From Deltaproteobacteria bacterium (GTDB lineage: Bacteria > Desulfobacterota > Desulfobulbia > Desulfobulbales > BM004), in NCBI GenBank assembly GCA_020346205.1, contig CP070776.1, positions 971,370-984,437 of the forward strand: 13,068 nt of DNA, in the 5' to 3' direction. Below are positions 1 to 7,462 of the stretch, piece by piece. The notes under the pieces are model-generated. The model was not told the origin of the DNA. It did not search any database and was given only the letters and a program-made list of their open reading frames with translations. Made by a program: the position numbers and the translations under genes. How positions within the stretch are numbered: position 1 is the first letter of the stretch; every line of letters begins with the position of its first letter.

Positions 1-1711
1 GGGAGGGAAAAGAAGAGGTGCTCTCATGATCCAGGCTGATTGGGACATAAAAGACATCAAGGAGCTCATTACCTTCAAAGGTGAAAATCCGGGCACCTAT
101 ACCGGATGTAATGTATCTGTCAATGTCACCAATGATGAATTCTGGGATGATGAAGAATTAATCCAGTTGATTGCTGAGTATATCTGGAAATCAGGTGATC
201 CGGGCCTTCTTTTCACCCAGAAAAGTATGGAAAACACACCCGTACCTAAAAAGTATAACCCTGTCTTCTCCAACCCCTGCGGAGAATATCTTTCCACCAA
301 AGATACTGCATGTAACCTGCTGACAGTAAACCTGCAGAAATGCCTTGGTGACAAATTTGCCGATTTTCTGAACAACGTTTATGAAAATGCAAAGCTTGCA
401 GCAATAGCAGGGAATGAGATTCTTGACATGGGCGGTTTCCCCCCCATTGAAAGGATTAAGGAAAACACCCTGAAATTCAGGCCAATCGGTATCGGTTTTA
501 CCGGATTGCAGCATGCCATGAATTTTTTTGATATTTCCTATGCTGACGAAAATGAGGCGCCAAAATTTGCCAAGGCGACCCAGCTAGTTCTTATGCTGGG
601 CTCAATGCAGGGAAGCCTTGACTATGCCGAATATTACAAGAAAAAGACCGGCAAGAAATTGGAAGTCAGGGAGTGGAACCTTGACTACACCAAAAGAATT
701 GCCAAGGAAGCCCGGGAATTTGCCGGTCAGCTTCCGAGAAAGGCTACCTGGCAGAAGCACATAAAAAGAATTTTTGATACGGTCATTAAACAGGGAGGCC
801 TTTATAATTCCGTAACAACGTCACAGGCCCCTACCGGTTCTATTTCTCAGCTGATGCAGGTTGCATGTACTGGCGTTGAACCCTACTTTTCCATGATCCA
901 GTCCCGCCGGGTAAAAGATGCCGACGGCTCTTGGAAGGAATTTACCCTGGTCCCGCTGGAATTCTATGATTATGATGAGAACAAGCTTGACTGGGTTGAT
1001 AACCAGACAGCCCATAATATAACACCTATTCAGCAGATCAGGCTTCTTGAGGCGTGTCAGACCTTTAATCACACCGCTGTTTCCAAAACCATCAACCTGC
1101 CCGCTTCTACAAGCGTGGATGAAATTAAGGAGATGTTGTTTATCGCCCGTGACAGCAAACTGAAAGGCGTAACCATGTTCCGCGATTCATCCATGACCGG
1201 AGTCCTGAGTGATTCTGCAGCCAAGGCAGCTGAAAAGCCGGGCACTCCATTTTCAGATCTTGCGGAAAGGCATGGCAGCACCTTCAAGTTCAGTGGCCCG
1301 GCCTCCTTATATGTAACAGCGAACAAGGGTGAGAAGAATCATGTTCGTGAAGTTTTCATTAATACTACAAAATCAGGCTCAACCATTCATGGCATGTGTG
1401 AATCTCTTGGCCGCGTTATTTCCGTGGCCCTGCAGCATGATTACCGCCTGGTAGGTAAAATAGCCCGCACTTTAGAGGATATATCTTCCGATAGTGTTTG
1501 GAGCAATTCATCAATGGGAAGAGTGTTCTCAATACCGGCTGCTCTGGCCAAAGTATTAGATAACTGTGCCCCGGAAATCAACGGCAAGGAAGATCCGGAT
1601 CCCTATGAGGAACCATCGTCCTATTCGACCTGCCCGGCTTGCGGCAAACATACCATGCGCCGCAGTGGTGGTTGCAGCCAGTGTGTGAGTTGCGGTTACT
1701 CGACTTGTTAG
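1..1711 (+). CDS. nrdJ: Adenosylcobalamin-dependent (class II) ribonucleotide reductase, 5'-truncated
   Basis: This is the C-terminal part of a class II ribonucleotide reductase, which reduces ribonucleotides to deoxyribonucleotides in the cytosol using coenzyme B12. The frame is open to the left edge (phase from base 2). It reads GGKRRGALM across the ATG at base 26, and this matches the conserved GGxRRGA segment of the family, so that ATG is an internal Met and the gene begins outside the window. Numbered from that Met, NPCGE (83-87) carries the thiyl-radical Cys85 with Asn83 and Glu87. Cys96, 11 residues later, fits the second redox Cys of NrdJ. APTGSIS (268-274) is the phosphate-binding segment. 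A TSCPD-like domain lies at about 440-515. The tail has a Cys cluster (C536, C539, C550, C553, C556, C561) ending GYSTC, typical of NrdJ. The first redox Cys lies upstream. The stop is TAG. Family assignment is firm. Confidence 0.95.
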   Translation, partial: GGKRRGALMIQADWDIKDIKELITFKGENPGTYTGCNVSVNVTNDEFWDDEELIQLIAEYIWKSGDPGLLFTQKSMENTPVPKKYNPVFSNPCGEYLSTKDTACNLLTVNLQKCLGDKFADFLNNVYENAKLAAIAGNEILDMGGFPPIERIKENTLKFRPIGIGFTGLQHAMNFFDISYADENEAPKFAKATQLVLMLGSMQGSLDYAEYYKKKTGKKLEVREWNLDYTKRIAKEAREFAGQLPRKATWQKHIKRIFDTVIKQGGLYNSVTTSQAPTGSISQLMQVACTGVEPYFSMIQSRRVKDADGSWKEFTLVPLEFYDYDENKLDWVDNQTAHNITPIQQIRLLEACQTFNHTAVSKTINLPASTSVDEIKEMLFIARDSKLKGVTMFRDSSMTGVLSDSAAKAAEKPGTPFSDLAERHGSTFKFSGPASLYVTANKGEKNHVREVFINTTKSGSTIHGMCESLGRVISVALQHDYRLVGKIARTLEDISSDSVWSNSSMGRVFSIPAALAKVLDNCAPEINGKEDPDPYEEPSSYSTCPACGKHTMRRSGGCSQCVSCGYSTC

Positions 1712-1754
1712 AATGTTTCAGGAGAAGGGAGACGTTCTGTGCGGCATAACCTGC

Positions 1755-1786
1755 CTGAGCCTCCGGCATATTTGCCGGAGGCTCAG
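1755..1786. repeat. Perfect 14-bp inverted repeat with 4-nt loop downstream of nrdJ
   Basis: CTGAGCCTCCGGCA (1755-1768) and its exact complement TGCCGGAGGCTCAG (1773-1786) flank the loop TATT. The stem is GC-rich and very stable, and it starts 43 bases after the nrdJ stop. Neither side is followed by a T-run, so it is not a textbook Rho-independent terminator. It could protect the nrdJ mRNA 3' end, mark a Rho-assisted stop, or be a small dispersed repeat. The antisense reading of the DUF1566 relic meets its stop codon inside this hairpin. Confidence 0.75.
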
Positions 1787-1974
1787 AACACCCTGACTGG
1801 CCTGAAAGCAAAGAACCAGAAACCTCCTGGCTTGCGTCTGTCAGCGATATAAATATATCCCTGTTTAAAGGTCATGCATGGGTGGATATAAAATCCATGC
1901 TCACCTTTTTCTCTCCCCAGCAGTGATAATAACTCTTCTGTCGTTGGCAGGCGCCAGTCAGTATGGCCCGCAAA
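1783..1974 (-). pseudogene. Relic of a DUF1566 (Lcl C-terminal-like) domain, antisense
   Basis: Read on the minus strand, this stretch gives 63 residues between stops. It starts FAGHTDWRLPTTEELLSL, a very good match to the DUF1566 signature (G-x-x-DWRLPT-x-EEL-x-SL). It continues with GFYIHP, then KQGYIYIADRR and GGFWFFAFR, which fit the later parts of the domain (Y-I-x-P, W/Y-x-A-D-R, W-x-V-x-F). There is no start codon or ribosome site in front. The same frame upstream reads INNFNRN, a TAA (1975-1977), then FAGH, where relatives run uninterrupted into the GHxDWRLP motif, so a nonsense change is likely. It ends early at a TGA (1783-1785) before the usual C-terminal R-A-V-R-type end. DUF1566 domains occur in exported or lipoprotein-type proteins of unknown role. 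I read this as a decayed gene fragment. Confidence 0.6.
1870..1910 (+). terminator. Possible weak Rho-independent terminator after nrdJ
   Basis: GGT (1870-1872) and GCATGG (1876-1881) can pair with CCATGC (1895-1900) and ACC (1903-1905) across a 13-nt loop, and five T's follow (1906-1910). The stem is short and interrupted. It also sits inside the antisense DUF1566 relic, so the pairing may be chance. It is the only T-tract-bearing hairpin I see between nrdJ and the next gene. Confidence 0.3.
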
Positions 1975-2237
1975 TTAATTCCGGTTGAAATTATTTATCC
2001 AGCTTTTGTTGCTGAAGCACAGAGCAGATATCGTTCCCACCAAGTTGCTTCTTAAAACCTGTTTTCACATCAAGCAAACTATCTGCATCATGTTTGTGTC
2101 ATGCAGTTATGATATTTCCCGGTGCAAATCTCCGCAACACTCAAACAATCCATAGGCCTCAATGGCCTCCATAAACAGGTCAATATCATCAACTACTGCA
2201 TTCATTCATAATAGGGTAATATAACGCTTACTTTTTC

Positions 2238-2255
2238 ACTCTATTTCTATAGAGT
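2238..2255. promoter_or_regulatory. Palindrome in the leader of the membrane TPR gene (possible operator)
   Basis: ACTCTAT (2238-2244) and ATAGAGT (2249-2255) form a perfect 7-bp inverted repeat around TTCT, about 120 bases upstream of the gene start. Its size and symmetry would suit a dimeric regulator. No regulator family is recognised from the sequence. Confidence 0.3.
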
Positions 2256-2280
2256 TATGGTATTGTTTTTCACAGGTTAA

Positions 2281-2301
2281 ATTATTTTTGAGAAAAATAA
2301 T
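2281..2301. repeat. Perfect 9-bp all-A/T inverted repeat in the leader
   Basis: ATTATTTTT (2281-2289) and AAAAATAAT (2293-2301) pair perfectly around GAG, 70 bases before the membrane TPR gene. It could be an operator, a weak transcript hairpin, or simply a product of the high A/T content here. No clear sigma-70 promoter could be fixed around it; a TTGAGA at 2288 with TTTAAC 17 bases on is a poor match. Confidence 0.3.
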
Positions 2302-2372
2302 GAGTAACATTTTAACGTCGAATATATTTTCCATTTAAAAAACTTAATAAAATATCATTCAATTATTTTTAC

Positions 2373-4166
2373 ATGTTAAAAATTAACCCTACACTTCAAC
2401 AAATTGCCATGCCAACATGGTTTAAAAGCAAAGTATTTTTGCTTCCTTTCCTGGCAGTCATAACCTTTATTCTGTATGCAAACACCCTCAATAGCCCATT
2501 TGTTCTGGACGACTATCACAATATCATAGCTAATAAACCTATCCGCATAACAGAACTATCCATAGCAACCCTTACCAATACAGTACAGAATAGCCTTATT
2601 GAGAATCGCCCGGTTGCAAATTTAAGCTTGGCAATAAATTACTATTTTCATCAATACAACGTCACCGGTTACCACCTGTTCAACATATTTATCCACATAT
2701 TGAACGGTTTCCTGCTTTTTCTTTTTGTCCAATATACTCTCCAGCTTGCCCCTGGTTCTTCATTTAAAGAAGAGATAAACTTACTTGCATTCGCCACCGC
2801 ACTCCTCTGGCTTGTACATCCACTGCAGACTCAATCGGTCACCTACATCATCCAACGCATGAACAGCCTGGCCACCATGTTCTATCTTTTAAGCTTTATT
2901 TTCTACATTAGGGCCAGGATATCTACTCCAAAAACCATCAGAGTAGCCTTGATCTTTGGGTCTCTGGCCGCAGGAATTCTTGCCATCGGTTCAAAGGAAA
3001 ATGCGGTCATGCTCCCAGTTTTTATAGTTCTTTATGAATGGTACTTTTTCCAGGATTTACGTTTTAATCTCAAAAAATATCATTATCTGATTATTGCCCT
3101 CCTCATACTCTTTCTACTGGGAGCAGTTTTCTTTTACCTGGGGCCCAACCCTTTTAAAATTGTAGCAAATTATTCGGGCCGTGATTTTACCCTGCAGGAG
3201 CGTCTCCTTACCCAGTTGCGTGTTGTAGTCTTTTATATCAGCCTGGTGTTTTTGCCCCTCCCCTCCCGTTTAACACTTGAACATGATTTTGCTCTCTCAC
3301 ATTCTTTTATAGATCCCGTAACAACTTTATTTTCATTACTGACAATTATCGGAATTATCATTGCGGCAGTATTTTTGGCCAAACGTGAGCGGATATTGTC
3401 TTTCTGTCTCCTGTGGTTTCTGGGGAACCTGTTCATAGAGTCCTCCTTTATTCCACTTGAAATAATCTTTGAGCACAGAACCTATCTCCCCTCAATGATG
3501 CTCATTCTTTTCATTGTCATTGCTACTCAAAGGTTGTTTACCAGCAATATACTTAAAGCTGCCCTTCTCACAGTAGTTATCATAATGCTGTCTATCTGGA
3601 CATATGACAGGAACAGGGTCTGGGAGAATGAAATAACTCTCTGGACTGATATTGCAGAAAAAGCACCAAATAAATCCCGAGCCCAGATGAACCTTGGCAT
3701 CATATTGAGCAAAAAAGGCAGAATGGATGAGGCAATTGTCTACCTGAACCGGGCTATTCAGCTTGATCCAGACTATGACCTTGCGCACTATTCCCTTGGT
3801 GATGCCCTGATGCTGCAAAAAAAATATATTCTGGCAAGTGAGTCCTATGCAAGAGCAGTACAAATTAAACCCAATAGCAGCCTGGCCCGGTTTAATCTTG
3901 GGAAATCCCTGGCAGCTTCAGGGAAGCATAAAAATGCGGTCTTTCATTATAAAAAAACAGCAGGGAAAGACCCCCTTATAAACCATCAGATTTACTATTT
4001 TATGGGTAATTCACTCTACCAGCTAGGAAAGTATACTGAGGCAATAAATGCTTACAGCAGAGCATTACAACTGAAACCGGATTATAAGGAAGCCCGGAGG
4101 GCAATTATTAACACTAGAAAAATTCTGGAAGTACTCAAAGCAAAACAGTCTATGAAGTCACCATGA
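2373..4166 (+). CDS. Multi-pass GT-C-like membrane protein with C-terminal TPR repeats
   Basis: This 597-residue inner-membrane protein belongs to a bacterial family resembling the PMT/TMTC-type (GT-C fold) glycosyltransferases with appended TPRs. The first membrane helix (about 21-38) is followed by a loop with an Asp pair (LDDY, 45-48), as in GT-C enzymes. Conserved family segments are HPLQTQSVTYIIQR (149-162) and PLEIIFEHRTYLPS (361-374). About ten hydrophobic helices run to residue 410. Four TPR units follow at about 434-572 (LAHYSLGDAL, LARFNLGKSL and YYFMGNSLYQ repeat cores). Sugar transfer is known for relatives but unproven here, and the substrate is unknown. The start is uncertain: neither ATG 2373 nor the in-frame ATG 2409 (Met13) has a visible Shine-Dalgarno sequence. 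The stop overlaps the mutY start by four bases, so the two are probably co-transcribed. Confidence 0.8.
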   Translation: MLKINPTLQQIAMPTWFKSKVFLLPFLAVITFILYANTLNSPFVLDDYHNIIANKPIRITELSIATLTNTVQNSLIENRPVANLSLAINYYFHQYNVTGYHLFNIFIHILNGFLLFLFVQYTLQLAPGSSFKEEINLLAFATALLWLVHPLQTQSVTYIIQRMNSLATMFYLLSFIFYIRARISTPKTIRVALIFGSLAAGILAIGSKENAVMLPVFIVLYEWYFFQDLRFNLKKYHYLIIALLILFLLGAVFFYLGPNPFKIVANYSGRDFTLQERLLTQLRVVVFYISLVFLPLPSRLTLEHDFALSHSFIDPVTTLFSLLTIIGIIIAAVFLAKRERILSFCLLWFLGNLFIESSFIPLEIIFEHRTYLPSMMLILFIVIATQRLFTSNILKAALLTVVIIMLSIWTYDRNRVWENEITLWTDIAEKAPNKSRAQMNLGIILSKKGRMDEAIVYLNRAIQLDPDYDLAHYSLGDALMLQKKYILASESYARAVQIKPNSSLARFNLGKSLAASGKHKNAVFHYKKTAGKDPLINHQIYYFMGNSLYQLGKYTEAINAYSRALQLKPDYKEARRAIINTRKILEVLKAKQSMKSP

Positions 4167-5245
4167 AAAAACTCCAGAAACTTATTCTTGCATGGTTTCA
4201 GAAAAATGCCAGAGATCTGCCATGGAGAAAAACATACGATCCCTACCATGTCTGGATCTCAGAGATCATGCTGCAGCAGACCCAGATGGACCGGGTTGTA
4301 AATTACTTTAACAGGTGGATATCTTATTTCCCGGATATGACCAGTATCACAAAAGCAAGCGAGGAAGAGGTGCTGAAACTCTGGGAAGGCTTGGGGTATT
4401 ATTCCAGGGCCAGGAATATTATTAAAACTGCTAATATTCTTCTTTCGGAATATGGCGGCAAGCTACCTGCAGACCATGGACGACTGCTCAAACTACCCGG
4501 CATCGGCAAATACACTGCCGCTGCAATCATGAGTATTGCCTTTAATAAGGAATATCCCCTGGTTGATGCTAATATTGAGCGAGTCTTTGCCCGTCTGTTC
4601 AATCTGGATAAACCGGTGAAGGAAAAAATAACCCATGCTTTTATTTGGCGAAAGTCCAAGGAAATGGTTCCTCAAGGCAAAGCGCGAGAATTCAACCAGG
4701 CATTGATGGAACTTGGAGCACTTGTCTGTATAAGCAAAAATCCACGCTGTAAAGTCTGTCCTATAATGAGTTGCTGCCAGTCATTTAGCCAGGGTTTAGT
4801 CGCAGAGAGGCCGGTCCTGAAAGATCCTCCCAAGACAATCTTCATTGAAATGGCAACCGGCATTCTGGAGAACGAGGGTAAGATTCTTATACAGAAGCGG
4901 AAATCAAAAGGTGTCTGGCCGAATCTGTGGGAATTTCCCGGCGGCCGGCTGGAATCAGGTGAAACTCCGGAAATGGCACTGGTAAGGGAATATATGGAAG
5001 AGACGGAACTTGAAGTCGGAAATTTAAGAAAGATCACTACGGTCCAGCATAGCTACACCATCTACCGGGTAACGCTGCATTGCTATTTCTGTTCTTCCCA
5101 GAATGGAAGTTATAAACCTGTCCTGCATGGGGCCCAGGAGTACCGCTGGGTGTCACCAAAGGATCTGGCTGATTATGCTTTTCCTGCAGGACACAGAAAG
5201 CTAATAGATCACTTACAGAGAAACATGGAGTTATTTTACTTGTAA
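4163..5245 (+). CDS. mutY: A/G-specific adenine DNA glycosylase MutY with C-terminal Nudix domain
   Basis: MutY removes adenine mispaired with 8-oxoguanine, preventing G:C to T:A changes. The 360 residues show the full family layout. SEIMLQQTQ (33-41) has catalytic Glu34. The helix-hairpin-helix LPGIGKYTAAAI is at 111-122, and VDANIERV (134-141) holds the catalytic Asp135. The 4Fe-4S ligands C189-x6-C196-x2-C199-x5-C205 are complete. Residues about 226-350 form a Nudix domain whose box at 261-283 (G-x5-E-x7-REYMEETEL) keeps the metal-binding Glu residues and departs from consensus only where Gly becomes Glu282. The start is set by the ATGA overlap with the upstream TPR gene. There is no clear ribosome site, so translational coupling is likely. 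A 136-base AT-rich gap follows. Confidence 0.95.
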   Translation: MKKLQKLILAWFQKNARDLPWRKTYDPYHVWISEIMLQQTQMDRVVNYFNRWISYFPDMTSITKASEEEVLKLWEGLGYYSRARNIIKTANILLSEYGGKLPADHGRLLKLPGIGKYTAAAIMSIAFNKEYPLVDANIERVFARLFNLDKPVKEKITHAFIWRKSKEMVPQGKAREFNQALMELGALVCISKNPRCKVCPIMSCCQSFSQGLVAERPVLKDPPKTIFIEMATGILENEGKILIQKRKSKGVWPNLWEFPGGRLESGETPEMALVREYMEETELEVGNLRKITTVQHSYTIYRVTLHCYFCSSQNGSYKPVLHGAQEYRWVSPKDLADYAFPAGHRKLIDHLQRNMELFYL

Positions 5246-5381
5246 TGCTGGCTATTGGATCATTTTTTCAGTATTATTATTAATATTCAATCAACATCAT
5301 TTGTCTTTATCTATATATTACTGCCTTCACAAGGAGTTGTTTTAATAGGCTCGTTATTCACTCTTCTAGGAGAATGCATAA

Positions 5382-7445
5382 ATGCCAAGAGATATCCCTG
5401 TTGGAAACGGCAAACTCCTCATCTGCTTCGATAGTCATTATAATATTCGTGATCTTTACTTTCCGCATGTTGGCCAGGAAAATCATGTCCAGGGCGAATA
5501 CTGCCGCCTCGGCCTCTGGATAGATAACCAGTTTTCCTGGGTTGGAGAAGACTGGAAGATTGACTTGGGATACGAGGAGGACACCTTGGTAACCCGTGTA
5601 TCCCTCTATAATAATAATCTGGCTGTTCTCCTTAATTGCCGTGATGTGGTGGATTTTCACGAAAACATTTATGTACGAGAAATCATTGTTGAAAATATGG
5701 CTCCAGAGGCTCGACAGGTACGGCTTTTCCTCAGTCATAATCTTGACATATCAGGCAACAGTGTTGGAGATACTGCAGCCTACGATCCCCACACAGGCGG
5801 GTTGGTGCATTATAAGGGATCACGCTATTTTTTAATTGGTGGAAATACTGAAGATACATCCGGCCTTGACCAATTTGCCGTGGGGCAAAAAAATATCAAC
5901 GGCAAGGAAGGTACTTATATAGATGCTGAAGATGGATCTCTGTCGGGCAATACCATAGCCCAGGGATCTGTAGATTCTGTCATTGGTTTGCACTTGGACA
6001 TCCCGGGACTTTCCCAAAAAAAAGCCTTTTATTGGCTTGCGGCCGGAGAAAACTGGAATGATGTGCGTCGCCTTAATGACCGGGTTAAGCACAAGAAGCC
6101 GGAAACGCTCATTAAAAGAACTTCTGACTACTGGCACCTCTGGGTCCATAAAGAAACACTTTCACTTGAGACGCTCCCACAATCTGTTGCCAAGCTCTAC
6201 CGCAGGAGCTTGCTGGTACTCAACACCCAGATTGATGCCAATGGAGGTATTTTAGCAGCCAACGACTCTGATGTTGTTATGTTCAACCGTGATACCTATT
6301 CCTATATCTGGCCACGTGATGGGGCACTTGTTGCCAATGCCCTGGATGTTGCAGGCTATCCGGAAATTGCCCAGCGTTTTTATGAATTTGCGGCCCGGAC
6401 AATAAGCAAGGATGGTTATTTTCTGCATAAATACAATCCTGACGGCACCCTGGCCTCTTCCTGGCATCCCTGGCAGGAAAACGGGCAGCACCAACTCCCT
6501 ATCCAGGAAGATGAAACAGCTCTGGTGATTTGGGCCCTGTGGAACCATTTTGTTATTTACAGGGACATTGAATTCATCAAGCCTTTCTATCGTCCCCTTA
6601 TAAAAAACGCTGCCGAATTCATGTGCAGCTACAGGGACAAGGAAACTGGCCTGCCTGACGCTTCTTATGATTTATGGGAAGAAAGACGGGGTATGCTCTC
6701 CTTTACAACCGGTTCAGTTTTTGGCGGGCTTACAGCGGCATCTCTTTTTTGTACAGTTTTTGGAGAAGATGACCTGGCAGATCATTATCAGCAGGTTGCA
6801 TCTGAAATACGCGATGCTGCTTCAAAGCACCTCTGGCGCCCTGAATTAAAGCGTTTCTGCCGCATGATTTCCAGAGATGACAAGGGTAATCTTGTTTACG
6901 ATGATACCTGCGATGCGAGTCTCTGGGGTCTTTTTGCCTTTGGGCTCTATGATGCAGATGACGACCGTATCACTGCTACCATTAATTCCCTGCGCGAAAA
7001 ACTATGGCTCAAGACCGAAGTGGGTGGGCTTGCCCGCTATGAAGACGACTACTACCACCAGATTGACAAACGTTTTCCAGGCAACCCCTGGTTTATTTGT
7101 ACCCTCTGGCTTGCCGACCACCTGGCAGGTATAGCGACCAATGAAAGGGAATTGGATGAACCTCTTAAAATCCTTGAGTGGGTTACAGAGCATGCCCTGC
7201 CCTCAGGTGTTCTGGCAGAACAGGTTCATCCTGTCACGGGCAAACCACTTTCTGTCTCACCTCTGACGTGGAGCCACGCAACCTTTGTGGCCTCGACCAG
7301 AAGGATCATGCGAAAAATGTCTCGGATACATCGTTGTCCTGAATGTGACCATTCAAAGGATGAAATCATTCCAGGCGATGACTGGCTGGCAAAATTGTAT
7401 ACTAAAGCATGTGATGCTATTCATGGTATTTGCAGTGTGAAATAA
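5382..7445 (+). CDS. GH15 glucoamylase-type glycoside hydrolase (cytosolic)
   Basis: This 687-residue GH15 enzyme releases glucose from alpha-glucan or maltodextrin ends by inversion. Some GH15 members are glucodextranases or trehalases, so the exact substrate is open. An N-terminal beta-sandwich domain (about 1-255) precedes the (alpha/alpha)6 barrel. Barrel motifs are FNRDTYSYIWPRDGAL (301-316), QEDETALVIWAL (375-386), and YDLWEER (429-435) with the probable general acid Glu433. LPSGVLAEQVHP (606-617) carries the probable base Glu613. There is no signal peptide, so it probably acts on internal glycogen or oligosaccharides. The tail after about 648 has four Cys residues (C652, C655, C677, C684), which is not part of the usual fold. 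AGGAGA at 5368-5373 supports the start. It is the first gene of a tight run ending at the 9645-9693 terminator. Confidence 0.9.
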   Translation: MPRDIPVGNGKLLICFDSHYNIRDLYFPHVGQENHVQGEYCRLGLWIDNQFSWVGEDWKIDLGYEEDTLVTRVSLYNNNLAVLLNCRDVVDFHENIYVREIIVENMAPEARQVRLFLSHNLDISGNSVGDTAAYDPHTGGLVHYKGSRYFLIGGNTEDTSGLDQFAVGQKNINGKEGTYIDAEDGSLSGNTIAQGSVDSVIGLHLDIPGLSQKKAFYWLAAGENWNDVRRLNDRVKHKKPETLIKRTSDYWHLWVHKETLSLETLPQSVAKLYRRSLLVLNTQIDANGGILAANDSDVVMFNRDTYSYIWPRDGALVANALDVAGYPEIAQRFYEFAARTISKDGYFLHKYNPDGTLASSWHPWQENGQHQLPIQEDETALVIWALWNHFVIYRDIEFIKPFYRPLIKNAAEFMCSYRDKETGLPDASYDLWEERRGMLSFTTGSVFGGLTAASLFCTVFGEDDLADHYQQVASEIRDAASKHLWRPELKRFCRMISRDDKGNLVYDDTCDASLWGLFAFGLYDADDDRITATINSLREKLWLKTEVGGLARYEDDYYHQIDKRFPGNPWFICTLWLADHLAGIATNERELDEPLKILEWVTEHALPSGVLAEQVHPVTGKPLSVSPLTWSHATFVASTRRIMRKMSRIHRCPECDHSKDEIIPGDDWLAKLYTKACDAIHGICSVK

Positions 7446-7451
7446 TTGATC

Positions 7452-7457
7452 AGGAGG
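7452..7457 (+). promoter_or_regulatory. Ribosome binding site that decides the start of the reductase gene
   Basis: A perfect AGGAGG lies five bases before the ATG at 7463. The in-frame ATG at 7430 has no such site and lies inside the GH15 gene, so 7463 is preferred. Confidence 0.85.
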
Positions 7458-7462
7458 ACTTT

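Larger units (their letters stand above)
1712..2372. other. 661-base region without an intact gene
   Basis: This gap holds the hairpin at 1755-1786, the antisense DUF1566 relic at 1783-1974, and a possible weak terminator at 1870-1910. A 32-codon minus-strand open frame lies at 2107-2205. An AT-rich leader with palindromes at 2238-2255 and 2281-2301 precedes the membrane TPR gene. Bases 1978-2106 show only stop-interrupted frames; one of them lines up with the relic and may be its decayed upstream part. No RNA gene or mobile-element end was recognised. Confidence 0.6.

Noticed and set aside
97..1326. Several open frames on the minus strand across nrdJ
   Set aside because: They lie opposite a strongly conserved coding sequence, have no recognisable domains, and follow from its codon use.
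1578..1811. 77-codon minus-strand frame across the nrdJ end and the hairpin
   Set aside because: Its N-terminal half is made of the hairpin and its C-terminal half is antisense to conserved nrdJ. It is in a different frame from the DUF1566 relic, although GYAAQNV near 1730-1750 faintly recalls the end of such domains.
5246..5381. Promoter-like TTGGAT/TATTAA pair (about 5255-5283) before the GH15 gene
   Set aside because: Matches are only 3 of 6 and 4 of 6 in a very A/T-rich stretch, where such matches are common. A promoter here is likely by position but cannot be fixed.
5983..6255. Plus-strand open frames inside the GH15 gene in another frame
   Set aside because: They are overlapped entirely by the well-supported GH15 coding sequence and show no domain.
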